DNA of 64,000 nucleotides from positions 1 through 64,000 of the forward strand of contig JADHTB010000004.1 of assembly GCA_016776605.1 (NCBI GenBank), in the 5' to 3' direction. A model generated the notes under the pieces. The model saw only the letters and a list, made by a program, of their open reading frames with translations. It was not told the origin of the DNA and ran no database searches. Every line of letters begins with the position of its first letter. Position 1 is the first letter of the stretch. The DNA comes from Alphaproteobacteria bacterium. GTDB taxonomy: Bacteria; Pseudomonadota; Alphaproteobacteria; GCA-2731375. Position numbers and translations under genes: made by a program. This document shows, one piece after another, positions 1 through 9,280 of the stretch.

Positions 1-496
1 TCACCAACGCGATCCACCACAGCAGGGAGCCGCCAAAGATGCCGGCCACCAGCATGGCGCCGCGGCGCAGGCCGATACCCGCCTCGAGAACGCCAAACAG
101 AGTGAGGACGGCAGCCATCAACAGGAGCGCCATGGGGTTGAAGATGGTGAGCAGGAAACCGCTGACGGTGTTCCAGCGCTGGGTAGCGGTGGACAACTTG
201 TCTGCGGTGGCACCAGGCGGCACCAACAGAATACGCAGGCCGAGACCGGTCAGGAGCGCGCCGGCACCGATGTTCAGCCAGCGCGCCTGGACCACAAGAA
301 CATCGGCAGCGACGCCAAAGCCACCGGCGACCAGCGCGGCGCACAAACCATCAGCCGCGGCGATACCGAGGCCGGTGGCCAGGCCGGCAGCGCGGCCCAG
401 GGTTAGAGTTCGTTGCATGCATAGCAAGCTGGCGGGACCGACCGGTGCGGCGATCACGAAGCCCAGTATAAGAGCGCTGGCGAAAGTGATGAGCAT
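1..496 (-). CDS. LysE/RhtB family amino-acid exporter, 3' end outside window
   Basis: Reverse-strand frame that stays open to the left edge, so about 165 N-terminal residues are visible and the C-terminus is missing. The start ATG is at 496-494. The first membrane helix runs into APVGPASLLC, which fits the (A)PxGP signature of the LysE/RhtB translocator family at the end of TM1. Further hydrophobic stretches follow (around residues 35-60 and 65-85), then a helix with TIFNPMALL, where the family has its conserved NPK/NP element. LysE proteins export amino acids or homoserine-type compounds across the inner membrane; the substrate cannot be told. It is transcribed divergently from the oxoamine synthase at 636. 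Family call good, substrate unknown. Confidence 0.8.
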   Translation of the reverse strand, partial: MLITFASALILGFVIAAPVGPASLLCMQRTLTLGRAAGLATGLGIAAADGLCAALVAGGFGVAADVLVVQARWLNIGAGALLTGLGLRILLVPPGATADKLSTATQRWNTVSGFLLTIFNPMALLLMAAVLTLFGVLEAGIGLRRGAMLVAGIFGGSLLWWIALV

Positions 497-635
497 GGGT
501 CGGAACCGTGGGTCATGACTCTTCTGGCTGCGTATGCCGGAGCTTAAACGTTAATTATGTGGACGCACATGGCAAAAAAATAGGGCGGTGGTCGAGGCAT
601 CGTCAATCCGCCAGCGGGAGTAAGGAGAGCATCGC

Positions 636-1907
636 ATGACACGGTACGGTCAATCGCCACAAATGCAAAGGCTGGAGAAGTTCGTGGCCCGGGTCAGAGA
701 GCAGGGCCTTTATCCCGATATTCCCGTCGTCGAGAGCGCCGCCACCGAACCGGTGGTACGCATCGAAGGCAAGGATCTGCTGTTGTTCTGCTCCAACAAC
801 CTGCTGGGCATGTCGTCCCACGGCGAGGTAAAAGCGGCGGCGGCGGCGGCGGTGGAAAAATATGGCCTGGGCTCAGGCGGTTCGCGGGTGATGGCGGCGA
901 ACTTGGACGTGCATGTGCGCCTGGAACAGCGCATCGCCGAATTCCTCGGTCGAGAAGACGCCATCTGCTTCGCCGCTGGTTACATGGCCAACGTGGGCAC
1001 CATCCCCGCCCTGATGAGAATCGACTTTCTCGCCAGTCTGAACCTGAACGATATGGCGCTGAACTTCACCGGAAAGCGACGAAAGGTGGAAAGCCAGGTA
1101 GATTGGGATCTGTTCAGCGAAGAAGCCAACCACGCCAGCGACGTGGATGGCGTCAGGCTGTCCCGGGCCGAGCCTCATATATACGGGCACAAGGACATGG
1201 TCGGGCTGGGTGCGGCCCTGGCGGCAAGCCGCCATCACTCCAAGATCGTGATTTCCGACGGCGTCTTCAGCATGGACGGTGACATCGCGCCGATCCCTGA
1301 AATAGTGGCCCTGGCGAAGAGCCACCAAGCCATGGTCATGGTGGACGATGCGCACGGCATCGGCGTGCTGGGGGCCAAAGGCCGCGGCAGCCTGGAACAT
1401 TTGGGTGTCGCCTCCGATGACGTGGACATCCTCATGGGCACTTTCACCAAGGCCTTCGGCGGCATCGGCGGGTTTGTTGCTGGCAGCACGGCGCTGATCG
1501 ACTACTTGAGGATTTCGGCCCGCACCTACATCTTCTCCGCGCCCATCCCCCCCGCCATCGCCGCCGGGCTGATCACTTCCATCGACATTGTCGACAGGGA
1601 GCCGTGGCGGCACGAAAAGGCGCTGGAGAATGCAGCCTACTTCCGTCGGAAGGTCGAGGCGGCCGGCTTCGATACCCTTGGCAGCGAGACCCACATCGTT
1701 CCCGTGCTGATTGGACGCGAGGACGCCGCCGTCCGCATGGCCGAAGGGCTGCGTGGCCACGGCATCATTGCCCCCAAGGTCCATTATCCCGCCGTCCCGG
1801 TGGGGCGGTCTCGGATCCGCTTCGTCATGACCTGCCAGCACAACCAGGCGCAGATCGACTATCTCCTACGCAGCCTGCGGGGCCTGAAAACCGAATTGAA
1901 TTTATGA
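636..1907 (+). CDS. PLP-dependent alpha-oxoamine synthase (serine palmitoyltransferase / KBL / AONS-like)
   Basis: 423 aa, preceded by a strong aaggaga ribosome site. It carries the fold type I hallmarks of the alpha-oxoamine synthases: GSGGSRVMAAN (79-89), the pyridine-ring contact VDDAHGIGVLG (236-246) and the Schiff-base lysine K272 in TFTKAFGGIGGF. Such enzymes condense an acyl thioester with an amino acid and lose CO2, giving 3-keto-amines (sphingolipid base, 2-amino-3-ketobutyrate or 8-amino-7-oxononanoate). Between GYMANVGTIPAL and EEANHAS there is an insertion of roughly 30 residues absent from typical KBL/AONS enzymes. The next gene is an SDR 7 nt downstream, so ketone formation followed by reduction, as in sphinganine synthesis, is the most economical reading. 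Exact substrates are not determined by sequence. Confidence 0.85.
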   Translation: MTRYGQSPQMQRLEKFVARVREQGLYPDIPVVESAATEPVVRIEGKDLLLFCSNNLLGMSSHGEVKAAAAAAVEKYGLGSGGSRVMAANLDVHVRLEQRIAEFLGREDAICFAAGYMANVGTIPALMRIDFLASLNLNDMALNFTGKRRKVESQVDWDLFSEEANHASDVDGVRLSRAEPHIYGHKDMVGLGAALAASRHHSKIVISDGVFSMDGDIAPIPEIVALAKSHQAMVMVDDAHGIGVLGAKGRGSLEHLGVASDDVDILMGTFTKAFGGIGGFVAGSTALIDYLRISARTYIFSAPIPPAIAAGLITSIDIVDREPWRHEKALENAAYFRRKVEAAGFDTLGSETHIVPVLIGREDAAVRMAEGLRGHGIIAPKVHYPAVPVGRSRIRFVMTCQHNQAQIDYLLRSLRGLKTELNL

Positions 1908-1914
1908 GGCGCGG

Positions 1915-2733
1915 GTGGAAACCATGGCGGACGAAAAAACACGTGAGGGCCTGGGCCGCACAGCTCTGATAACCGGCGCATCGTCAGGCATCGGCGCCGC
2001 GTTTGCCCGGGTGTTCGCCAGCCACGGCTTCGACGTGGTACTCACCGCCCGGCGGGAGAGGCGATTGCGGGAATTAGCGCGGGAATTGGAGCAGGCGTTC
2101 GCCATCACTACCCATGTGGTGACGGCGGACCTGGCCGACCCTGCCGCGCCCGAGCATATCTTCGATGACTTGCGGGCGCGGGGTGTGCACGTGGATGCAC
2201 TGGTAAACAACGCGGGCTATGGTGTACCCGGCTACTTCGATCAATCCACTTGGCAACGCCACCGGGATTATCTTCAGGTCATGACCGTGGCGCCCGTGCA
2301 CCTGGCCCACCTGGCGGCGCCGGCCATGGTGGGACGGGGCTATGGGCGCATCATAAATCTAGGATCGCTGGCGGGATTGCTGCCGCCCCATGCTGGGGGC
2401 ACGCTATACTATCCGGCGAAGGCTTTTCTTATAAAATTCTCCCTCGCCCATGCCGAGGAACTGCGCGGCACCGGTGTGCAGGTGACGGCGCTGTGCCCAG
2501 GCTTTACCCGCACCAACTTCAAGCAGGCCTCGGGCGGCACGGTCGAAGCCGTCAGCTTTCCCGAATTCCTATGGATGGACGCCGAAGAAGTGGCAGCACA
2601 GGGCTATCGCGCGGTCATGGATGGGGTTCCCGTATGCGTGCCGGGGTGGTTCAACCGCGTCCTGGCGGCCCTGTTCAAATATCTCCCGAATTCTCTCGGC
2701 CGCTGGATCATCCGTGCCACGTCGAGAGCATGA
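1915..2733 (+). CDS. short-chain dehydrogenase/reductase, candidate 3-keto-lipid reductase
   Basis: 272 aa from a GTG at 1915, or 269 aa from the ATG at 1924; both are close behind the oxoamine synthase stop, indicating coupling. It shows the classical SDR order: nucleotide-binding TGASSGIG near residue 20, an arginine after beta-2 (TARRERRL) that favours NADPH, NNAGYG, the catalytic serine in NLGSLAG and YYPAK supplying Tyr-xxx-Lys. The C-terminus is basic and mildly hydrophobic (AALFKYLPNSLGRWI), compatible with membrane association. Together with the preceding enzyme it fits reduction of a 3-keto long-chain amine (3-ketodihydrosphingosine reductase type), but that role is inferred from position. 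Confidence 0.85.
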   Translation: METMADEKTREGLGRTALITGASSGIGAAFARVFASHGFDVVLTARRERRLRELARELEQAFAITTHVVTADLADPAAPEHIFDDLRARGVHVDALVNNAGYGVPGYFDQSTWQRHRDYLQVMTVAPVHLAHLAAPAMVGRGYGRIINLGSLAGLLPPHAGGTLYYPAKAFLIKFSLAHAEELRGTGVQVTALCPGFTRTNFKQASGGTVEAVSFPEFLWMDAEEVAAQGYRAVMDGVPVCVPGWFNRVLAALFKYLPNSLGRWIIRATSRA

Positions 2734-2755
2734 TCCGGCCACGGCACAGCCACCT

Positions 2756-3820
2756 TCAGAAGACATCCCGCGGCGACACCATCATGGGCTGGGCGGCAAT
2801 GCGCACGATATCTTCCTCCGATACGCCCTTGAAGTCGGCTACCACCTTGGTCGCGCCCTTGACCGCCCACCGCAGCGGTCCCAGCCGGCCAAAGGCGCGG
2901 ATGCGCCGAAGCACCGGGCTGCGCTGATCCATCATGATCAGGCCGACGCGTACACCGTGGCGCGCCAGCAGGGCTTCTAACAGTTGCATCAATTGGGCTT
3001 CGTGGCAGGGTTCGACCAGTAGATTGCCGAAGCGCAGGAAGCGGAAGTCCTGGACGGGCAGCATGTGGCGCAACACGGGCAGGTAGGGTAGCAGCTTGAC
3101 AAGGGAGCCGCCGATCCATCCAGGCATGTCCACCACCGACCAGTGCAATACCTCGGCCTGGGCCCCGGCCACGATGCGGCCCTGGCGGCGCAGGACGAAA
3201 TACTCTTCAGAATTCAGGGAAGTTTCGAAATCCACAAAGCCGTGGCCGTCATAGAGCTTGTAGAGTCGCGCGGCGACGTCTTCGACTTCGCCGTCGGCCA
3301 TGGCTTCGACGCGGTCATCATCCTTCGGCCATAGGCGGCTGAATACAGTCAGTGGCATGAAGGCTTCGAAGGTGTGACCGACCCGGTCGGAGATGCGCAA
3401 AGAATAGTCGGTGGTGGATTCAATGTAGGCGTAAGCAACCGCGGGGGCATTCAGGTACTGTTCGAGGTAGCAGCGGATCTGGACGCTGAGCAGACCGGCC
3501 AGGTTCTGTCCCTTGCAGGCCTCCTCGGTGGCGATCATGACGAAATGAATGGTGTCGTAGGGTGCCCCAAGCAGCTGCACGGATTTGCGGTTGAGGATGC
3601 ACACCGCCGCCAGCTTGCCGCACTTCTCCATCGTGAACACATAAGGGTCGTTCAAGCGGGCCAACTTCCCCGCGACCTCCCGGATGCGGTAGCGCAGATT
3701 GCGGCTGCCCCAAACGGTGCGTTCCAGAAGGCTGGTCACTTCAGGCGTCGGCTCATGGCGCAAGTAGATCTCCAGGCCTTGCGCCGCGTCGACCCAGATG
3801 GGAGTGTCCGCCGCCATCAT
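2756..3820 (-). CDS. GNAT-like acyltransferase of the lipid locus
   Basis: 354 aa. The middle (about residues 60-140) reads like a GNAT core: a strand with KLAAVCILNRK, then HFVMIATEEACKGQNLAGLL, where the acyl-CoA pyrophosphate loop and following helix would lie. The remaining ~200 residues are not recognised. Its ATG overlaps the stop of the GH3-type gene (ATGA), so the two are translationally coupled, and the operon converges on the oxoamine synthase/SDR pair. In Caulobacter-type sphingolipid synthesis a GNAT-fold enzyme acts as bacterial ceramide synthase, which makes N-acylation of the amine a reasonable proposal here. The family assignment is moderate and the function inferred. Confidence 0.6.
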   Translation of the reverse strand: MMAADTPIWVDAAQGLEIYLRHEPTPEVTSLLERTVWGSRNLRYRIREVAGKLARLNDPYVFTMEKCGKLAAVCILNRKSVQLLGAPYDTIHFVMIATEEACKGQNLAGLLSVQIRCYLEQYLNAPAVAYAYIESTTDYSLRISDRVGHTFEAFMPLTVFSRLWPKDDDRVEAMADGEVEDVAARLYKLYDGHGFVDFETSLNSEEYFVLRRQGRIVAGAQAEVLHWSVVDMPGWIGGSLVKLLPYLPVLRHMLPVQDFRFLRFGNLLVEPCHEAQLMQLLEALLARHGVRVGLIMMDQRSPVLRRIRAFGRLGPLRWAVKGATKVVADFKGVSEEDIVRIAAQPMMVSPRDVF

Positions 3821-5388
3821 TGTAGCCCCGATTGTGTGCGGCTGGCGGCAAAGGCCTTGAGATCGGCAAACAGAGAGCCATCATTGATGATGCGGGGGAC
3901 CTTGTGCTGGCCGCCCAGCTGTTTGCGACGGGCCATCCAGGCGGCGAAGGTGCCCGGCGGCACGAACTGCACCAGCGGAAGTTTAAGGCCGAAGTCATTG
4001 CGGCGCTGACTGCGGTAATCATCGTTGAGCTGGCAGAGCCGCTCGTCTAGCAACCGGGTGAAAGCATCCTGGTCGGCTGCCGCCGTCACCATGCGTTCGC
4101 ATTCCACTATATAGTGGTGGCCGCCGCGTGATTGCCCGCGTTCGAGTCCATTTTCCGGCATGATCGGGCTCACCGAGTAGTCAATGATGGCGGCGTCGAT
4201 GGCGTTGGCGGCCAAAGCAGCCGCTGCCTCTATTTCCTCGTCGATGACATGCTCGCCAAAAGCCGAAAGCAAATAGGTGGTGCGGCCGGTAACCAACAGC
4301 CGCGGCGGATGCCGTTCAACGAAGCGCACCGTGTCACCCAGCTTGTAGGCCCAAGCGCCGGCGCAGGTGCTAACGACGATGGCATATTCCACATCCAGCT
4401 CCAGGGTTGCCAGCCAGTGGCGTGTTGGGCTAGTGGACTGCAGCTCGTTCGTGGGTACGAATTCAAAGAACACGCCTCTATCAGCCACCAGCCGCAGGCC
4501 GTCGCCGTCGCCTCGGTCGGCCGCTGCGATGAACGCCTCGCTGGCCGCATAGGCCTCGCGGGTCTCGGCCCGGCTGCCCTCCAACAACTCACTGAAGCGC
4601 TTGCGGTAGGGTGCAAAATTAATGCCGCCGTGCACAATAACTTCCAGGTTGCTGTACCAGCTTGCGAGGCGGCGGGCCTGGTCGGGCTTGAGTTCGGCTA
4701 GCTGGTCGAAGAACAACAGCAGCCAATTGGGGGCGCCGCCCAGGACGCGAATGTCGTGGTTCAGAGACAGGGGCGCCAGACGCTTGATCTTTTCCGACCA
4801 GTCGGCGATCAGCGCGATGTCGCGGGGCGGCACGATGCGCGGGGTTAGCCACCAGGGCACTTCGTTGGCGGCGATACCGCTCAAGTCGCCAGCGAACACG
4901 CCGGCCGCCTGTTCCGCGAGATCCGAGGTGCCGCCCAGCATCAGGCCCTTGCCGCCGAACACCCGGCTGGCTGGCCGCTGGGTGACGTGGTGCACAAACA
5001 GATCAAGCATGCCGCCAAAACTGGTGGCCCCCATCGCCTGGGTGTAGGGGATGTATTTGGTGGCGCCGGTAGTGGTGCCCGAGGTCAGCGCGAAGTAGGG
5101 GATCAGTCCGGGCCAAGTGCAATCCTGCAATACTGGAAAGCTGTCCTGCCAATAATCACACCAGAAATCCTGATAGCCGCGCAGGGGCACCTGGCGTTGG
5201 AAATCATCGACGGTGCGGATGGTGGCAAAGCCATGGTCGCGTCCAAAGTGGGTGTCAGCGGCACGCTTGACGAGGCATTGCAACACTTGCTCCTGCGCCA
5301 TGGCCGCCGGCACCGCATTCATCCGATGGCTCCGATATTTGGCGTAGAGCCGGAAGCCGGGGGTTAAATCAAGCATTTGGCGACCCAC
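3817..5388 (-). CDS. GH3 auxin-responsive-promoter family acyl-adenylate/amide synthetase
   Basis: 523 aa from the ATG at 5388 (a second ATG at 5376 gives MLDLTPG). It matches the GH3 family over its length: an ATP/AMP loop TSGTTTGATKYIPYT near residue 105, VIVHGGINFAPY near 255, YAASEAFIA near 285 and YKLGDTVRF followed by TGRTTYLLSAFGEHV in the C-terminal half. GH3 enzymes adenylate a carboxylic acid and transfer it to an amine, usually an amino acid; plant members conjugate jasmonate and auxin, while bacterial ones are poorly characterised. It heads a two-gene operon with the GNAT-like gene. The pairing with an oxoamine synthase and SDR suggests amide formation on a lipid-like product. Confidence 0.85.
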   Translation of the reverse strand: MGRQMLDLTPGFRLYAKYRSHRMNAVPAAMAQEQVLQCLVKRAADTHFGRDHGFATIRTVDDFQRQVPLRGYQDFWCDYWQDSFPVLQDCTWPGLIPYFALTSGTTTGATKYIPYTQAMGATSFGGMLDLFVHHVTQRPASRVFGGKGLMLGGTSDLAEQAAGVFAGDLSGIAANEVPWWLTPRIVPPRDIALIADWSEKIKRLAPLSLNHDIRVLGGAPNWLLLFFDQLAELKPDQARRLASWYSNLEVIVHGGINFAPYRKRFSELLEGSRAETREAYAASEAFIAAADRGDGDGLRLVADRGVFFEFVPTNELQSTSPTRHWLATLELDVEYAIVVSTCAGAWAYKLGDTVRFVERHPPRLLVTGRTTYLLSAFGEHVIDEEIEAAAALAANAIDAAIIDYSVSPIMPENGLERGQSRGGHHYIVECERMVTAAADQDAFTRLLDERLCQLNDDYRSQRRNDFGLKLPLVQFVPPGTFAAWMARRKQLGGQHKVPRIINDGSLFADLKAFAASRTQSGLQ

Positions 5389-5657
5389 CCTTCATCGGAC
5401 GATGATTTCGTTCGCACCGCTATCAATACCGGTAACCCCCACCTTTTTAAGGCGCGGTGTCAGATCAAGTCTGAACTACGACAGTTTAGGAAGAACGAAA
5501 ATATGATGCGGCGCCTTGTCATCGATCAATCCGCCCACCATTTACATTCGTTCTCGCCCGAAACCAGACGAGCCTGTGTTCTCATTGCCAAACCTGGACG
5601 GGTCAAAGTGGCGATATGCCTATCCGTTGGCACTGCACGTCCCAACCCACAGCTGAA

Positions 5658-6221
5658 CTAATGTTTGCCTATTGGCCGTACGAAACTCGCCTGCGGTCCC
5701 TTATCGCCACGGTCCTCCGAAAAACGCACCTTCTGACCTACTTCAAGAGCGTCAAATTCCTCGTCGGCGACGGCATTGCGGTGGAAGTAAATCTCGCGCC
5801 CGTCCGAAGTTGAAATGAACCCATGATCCTCATCCGGGACCAACGTGGCAATCACGCCGTGCGGCGGTATCTCGTGCTCCTTGACGTGCCCCTGCAGCTT
5901 GCGGACCCGGTCCTGCAACTGCCGACGGGCGGCGCTGAACGCGTCCCGGATCGTCACATAGACGTCCTCGTGCGCACCGCGGTCACCGGGGTCGCGGTTG
6001 ACGATGACATCACTGGCGCCTTGCATGGTGATGTGGACGCGGACGCGATAGGTGTTGCCCTTTTGGTGCTGCCGATGCGGCTTCGCCACCACAGTCCGCA
6101 TGGAGGTGATCCGGTCAGTAAACAGCTCCAGCTTGGCCGCTTCCTCCCGCAGGCGCGCGCCGAGGGCGTCGGAAGGGTCCATGTCTTCAAACACGATTTC
6201 GAGAGGGCTCTGCATAGACAT
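5658..6221 (-). CDS. HPF/RaiA ribosome-associated domain fused to cold-shock domain
   Basis: 187 aa. Residues 1-105 resemble the hibernation-promoting/RaiA fold (LEIVFEDMDPSDALGARLRE, later VYVTIRDAFSAARRQLQDR). Residues 120-185 form a cold-shock OB fold, recognisable by GVIATLVPDEDHGFIST and IYFHRNAV, which correspond to the KGFGFI and VFVH RNA-binding strands. HPF-like proteins bind the 30S decoding region and stall ribosomes in stationary phase; the cold-shock domain adds a single-stranded RNA contact. The fusion is known in proteobacteria. The gene stands alone before the slipin gene, with an ATG at 6221; a few upstream codons are possible. Confidence 0.85.
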   Translation of the reverse strand: MSMQSPLEIVFEDMDPSDALGARLREEAAKLELFTDRITSMRTVVAKPHRQHQKGNTYRVRVHITMQGASDVIVNRDPGDRGAHEDVYVTIRDAFSAARRQLQDRVRKLQGHVKEHEIPPHGVIATLVPDEDHGFISTSDGREIYFHRNAVADEEFDALEVGQKVRFSEDRGDKGPQASFVRPIGKH

Positions 6222-6277
6222 GCTCTATTCTCCGCTTGGTCGTTGTTGTTCGATCGCATTAAATAGCGAGGCTCATG

Positions 6278-7045
6278 TCAGGCCTTGCTTTTGTCCTCGG
6301 GTGAAAAGACCCGCATCAGCTCGATCGGTAAGGGAAATACGATGGTTGAGCTATTTTGCACGCCGATCGTTTGCAAGGTCGTCAAATAGCGCAGCTGCAT
6401 GGCCTCAGGTGCCTCGGCCAGCATCTGCCCGGCCTCGAGAAACTTGCCGGCCGCCTGAACCTCGCCCTCCGCGTCGATAACCTTTGCCCGGCGTGAGCGT
6501 TCCGCTTCCGCCTGCTTGGCTATGGCGCGGATCATACTCTCGTCAAGGTCGACATGCTTGAGTTCAACATTTGAAACCTTGATGCCCCAGGCGTCGGTCT
6601 GCTCGTCCAATATGCGTTGGATATCGGCGTTGAGCCTTTCCCGCGACGCCAGCATTTCATCCAGCTCGTGTTGTCCCAGCACGGATCGCAAGGTCGTTTG
6701 CGCAAGTTGGCTGGTGGCGTCGAGAAAGTCTTCCACCTGAATGATGCACTTCTGGGCATCGACGACGCGGAAGTAGACGACCGCATTGACCTTTACGGAG
6801 ACATTGTCGCGGGAGATCACGTCCTGCTCCGGCACATCCAGCACGCGCGTTCTCAGATCCACCCTGACCATCTGCTGGATAACGGGGATGATGATGATCA
6901 GACCGGGGCCCTTGACCCGCCAGAAGCGCCCAAGCACGAACACCACGCCGCGTTCATACTCCCGCAGGATCTTTAAGGAGTATAACAGGATAAAGACCGG
7001 TATCAGGACGACGACGATCCAGGCTTCGTTGAGGATCCAAGACAT
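6278..7045 (-). CDS. slipin (SPFH/stomatin-like membrane protein)
   Basis: 255 aa. One N-terminal membrane hairpin (about residues 8-25) is followed by [21 protein letters not shown], the start of the SPFH domain, then [20 protein letters not shown] and an Ala/Glu-rich helix ([20 protein letters not shown]), all typical of slipins. Slipins form large membrane-bound oligomers that scaffold microdomains. The start lies 3 nt after the stop of the NfeD-type gene, the usual slipin/NfeD pairing in which NfeD is thought to process or stabilise the slipin. Confidence 0.93.
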   Translation of the reverse strand: MSWILNEAWIVVVLIPVFILLYSLKILREYERGVVFVLGRFWRVKGPGLIIIIPVIQQMVRVDLRTRVLDVPEQDVISRDNVSVKVNAVVYFRVVDAQKCIIQVEDFLDATSQLAQTTLRSVLGQHELDEMLASRERLNADIQRILDEQTDAWGIKVSNVELKHVDLDESMIRAIAKQAEAERSRRAKVIDAEGEVQAAGKFLEAGQMLAEAPEAMQLRYLTTLQTIGVQNSSTIVFPLPIELMRVFSPEDKSKA

Positions 7046-7048
7046 GAG

Positions 7049-8407
7049 CTACCTCCGTTTCGATTGGGGTTGTACGACCAGTGTCAATCCATCGATCTTT
7101 TCCACGCGCACTTGGCGACCGGCATCGATCGCCCTGGCCGCCCGCGCATTCCAGACTTCTCCATGCACACGCACCGTGCCGGCGTGGCCCTCCCAGTCGA
7201 TCACTTGTCCGGTGCTGCCGACCATTTCCTCCGGCCCGCTTACGACAGGACGGCGGCGGGACCGCACCAGCATCGTCAGCACAAAAATGAAGATGCCGGC
7301 ACCCACCGCTGCGGTCGCGCCGATTAGAAGCCAGGAAATGCCATAACCGGGGACGTCGGTTTCCAGCAGCATGATCGAGCCGATGACAAACGCGATCACA
7401 CCACCGATGCCAAGCACGCCGAAGCTCGGTGCGAAGGCTTCGGCAACCATCAGCCCCAGGCCAAGCAGCATGAGCGCGAAGCCTGCATAATTGATGGGTA
7501 GCAGTTGGAAGGCATAGAGTGCGACAAGCAGGCAGATGGCGCCGATCACGCCGGGTACCAGTACGCCCGGGCTGTAGAATTCCAGGATCAATCCATAGAT
7601 CCCAATCAGCATCAGGATGTAGGCGATGTTTGGGTTGGTGATGATGCCAAGCAATTGGGTCCGCCAGTCCGGCTCCATGGCCTGTAACGCGAGACCGGAC
7701 GTTTGCAGGCGGCGGGTTTGCCCCAGAACCACGACCTCACGTCCATCAAGCTTGGCAAGAAGGTCATCGACATCGTCAGCTATCAGGTCGATCACGCCTG
7801 CTTTTAATGCTTCCTCGGCGGAAAGGCTCGCGGCTTCGCGTACCGCCTTTTCCGCCCAATCGGCGTTGCGCCCGCGCATCTGGGCGAGACTGCGAATATA
7901 GGCAACGGCATCATTTATAACCTTTTCCGCCATGGTTGGGGCGGACTTTCCGCCTTTTGCCTTGGTCTCTTTCCCATCTTCGTCATTTGTGCCCGGACCT
8001 TTTGGCAGGGGAAACCCGCCGCCGATCTGCACCGGCGTGGCGGCTCCCAAATTCGTTCCAGGGGCCATGGCAGCGATTTGGCTCGCATAAACGATATAGG
8101 TACCGGCACTGGCCGCGCGGGCGCCGCTGGGCGCAACATAACTCACGACGGGAATGGGGGATTGTAGAAGGTCCTTGATGATTTCCCGCATAGAGGTGTC
8201 GAGCCCGCCGGGCGTGTCGATGCGCAGCACCACCAATTTAGCGCGCTGATCCCACGCCTTATCAATGCCCCTGTGAATATAGTCGCTCGCCGCCGGTCCA
8301 ATCGGTCCTTGCAGATCGAGCAGGAAACCGACCTCCTTCTGTTCCGCGTACGAAATGGCGGAGAACAGAAAGAAACCGATAGCAAATATGATAAGCCTAA
8401 TGCGCAT
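7049..8407 (-). CDS. nfeD: long-form NfeD membrane serine protease
   Basis: 452 aa with a signal peptide (residues 1-21, ending AISYAEQ). Residues 25-215 are a ClpP/SppA-like protease domain: RIDTPGGLDTSMREI is the conserved oxyanion-side segment and APSGARAASAGTYI carries the nucleophile serine; a lysine in MAEKVINDA is the candidate base. Four to five transmembrane helices follow (about 250-385), and the C-terminal OB-fold NfeD domain contains VGSTGQVIDWEGHAGTVRVHG. The length fits the NfeD1b class. It is the promoter-proximal gene of a two-gene operon with slipin. Role in membrane protein quality control is from the family. Confidence 0.93.
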   Translation of the reverse strand: MRIRLIIFAIGFFLFSAISYAEQKEVGFLLDLQGPIGPAASDYIHRGIDKAWDQRAKLVVLRIDTPGGLDTSMREIIKDLLQSPIPVVSYVAPSGARAASAGTYIVYASQIAAMAPGTNLGAATPVQIGGGFPLPKGPGTNDEDGKETKAKGGKSAPTMAEKVINDAVAYIRSLAQMRGRNADWAEKAVREAASLSAEEALKAGVIDLIADDVDDLLAKLDGREVVVLGQTRRLQTSGLALQAMEPDWRTQLLGIITNPNIAYILMLIGIYGLILEFYSPGVLVPGVIGAICLLVALYAFQLLPINYAGFALMLLGLGLMVAEAFAPSFGVLGIGGVIAFVIGSIMLLETDVPGYGISWLLIGATAAVGAGIFIFVLTMLVRSRRRPVVSGPEEMVGSTGQVIDWEGHAGTVRVHGEVWNARAARAIDAGRQVRVEKIDGLTLVVQPQSKRR

Positions 8408-8552
8408 TTCATCCTTCTCAGAGAACCGACCTTCCGCCGCAATCGCAAAACCTGTTCCACACCAGGATTGACGTCTTTGTCGCTGTCGGCAGAACTTCCC
8501 TCTTAGCCGGATCTGCTAGATCGCTCCGAATGTCGGCCGCCCTCCATTGGCT

Positions 8553-8972
8553 TCAGGCGTGATGGTCCGATACAGCCTTTATTATCTCGCCGGAAATCGC
8601 TTGCGATGCCGCATGAGAGATGTCGCCAATACTCAGCATCCCGACTATCTTCTTTTCATCATTGATGACAGGCGCCCGGCGGATTCGTTTGTCTTCCATA
8701 AGGTGAATAGCGTCCTGTAGATCTTCGGTATCCCGGCAATAGATGACTTCCTTGGTCATGACATCTCGCGCCATTAGTTGTGACAAATCGACGTCGGCCG
8801 CCACCGCGCGGCAGGTTATGTCGCGGTCGGTGATGATGCCGATCAGACGGTCTTCCTCACAGACCGGAACGGCACCTATATCCAGATCACGCATTATTCT
8901 TGCGACATCGGTAACCGGAGCATCGGGTCGGATCCATTCCGCTTCGGCATGCATTGCTTCCCTCACTTGCAT
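8553..8972 (-). CDS. tandem CBS-domain protein
   Basis: 139 aa consisting of two CBS modules (about 5-60 and 70-130). The repeated pattern is clear: VTDVARIMRDLDIGAVPV with GIITDRDITCR in the first, LQDAIHLMEDKRIRRAPV with GMLSIGDISHA in the second. Stand-alone CBS pairs form Bateman modules that bind adenine nucleotides and regulate a partner; the partner is not identifiable. Monocistronic, upstream of the transposase-debris region. Confidence 0.92.
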   Translation of the reverse strand: MQVREAMHAEAEWIRPDAPVTDVARIMRDLDIGAVPVCEEDRLIGIITDRDITCRAVAADVDLSQLMARDVMTKEVIYCRDTEDLQDAIHLMEDKRIRRAPVINDEKKIVGMLSIGDISHAASQAISGEIIKAVSDHHA

Positions 8973-9219
8973 GGTAACCCTCCATATCTCACTTGGTGCC
9001 GCATCGGACGCCCTTCGGGATTAGCGACTCGCTTATGAACCCCATAGCCCCACATCTCGCATCTAATTTGCGGCTGTTACGGCGAGGCCAATGCCACTAA
9101 TCAGCGCCTCCCCGTCACCAGAAACGCTAACATGAAGTGAGATGCTTACTCTTGATGTGCGTCAAGCAATCTCGGGCCCTGCCTTGCATTCAGCCACTCC
9201 CTCCGCGGCATTTTAAAAA

Positions 9220-9280
9220 TCGGCTGTATGAGCGTGGCATCGAGATCTGTCACGAGACGGTATGGTGCTCGTACAACCCG
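9220..9280 (+). pseudogene. IS6-family transposase scrap, forward copy
   Basis: About 20 codons reading RLYERGIEICHETVWCSY, which match the (L)xERGIxxxxETVRxW segment of IS6-family transposases. No start, no catalytic residues and no terminal repeats are visible. It repeats the same protein segment found on the other strand at 9351-9572, so two insertion copies or an internal inversion contributed to this region. Confidence 0.45.

Noticed and set aside
39..518. 159-aa forward frame rich in Pro/Arg/Ala
   Set aside because: It is the antisense of the LysE gene; composition is that of a shadow frame and no ribosome site is present.
873..1841. 322-aa reverse frame
   Set aside because: Antisense to the oxoamine synthase, whose motifs and ribosome site are clear.
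5377..5661. 94-aa forward frame between GH3 and HPF genes
   Set aside because: No ribosome site, no motif, overlaps the 5' end of GH3; more likely the promoter region of GH3.
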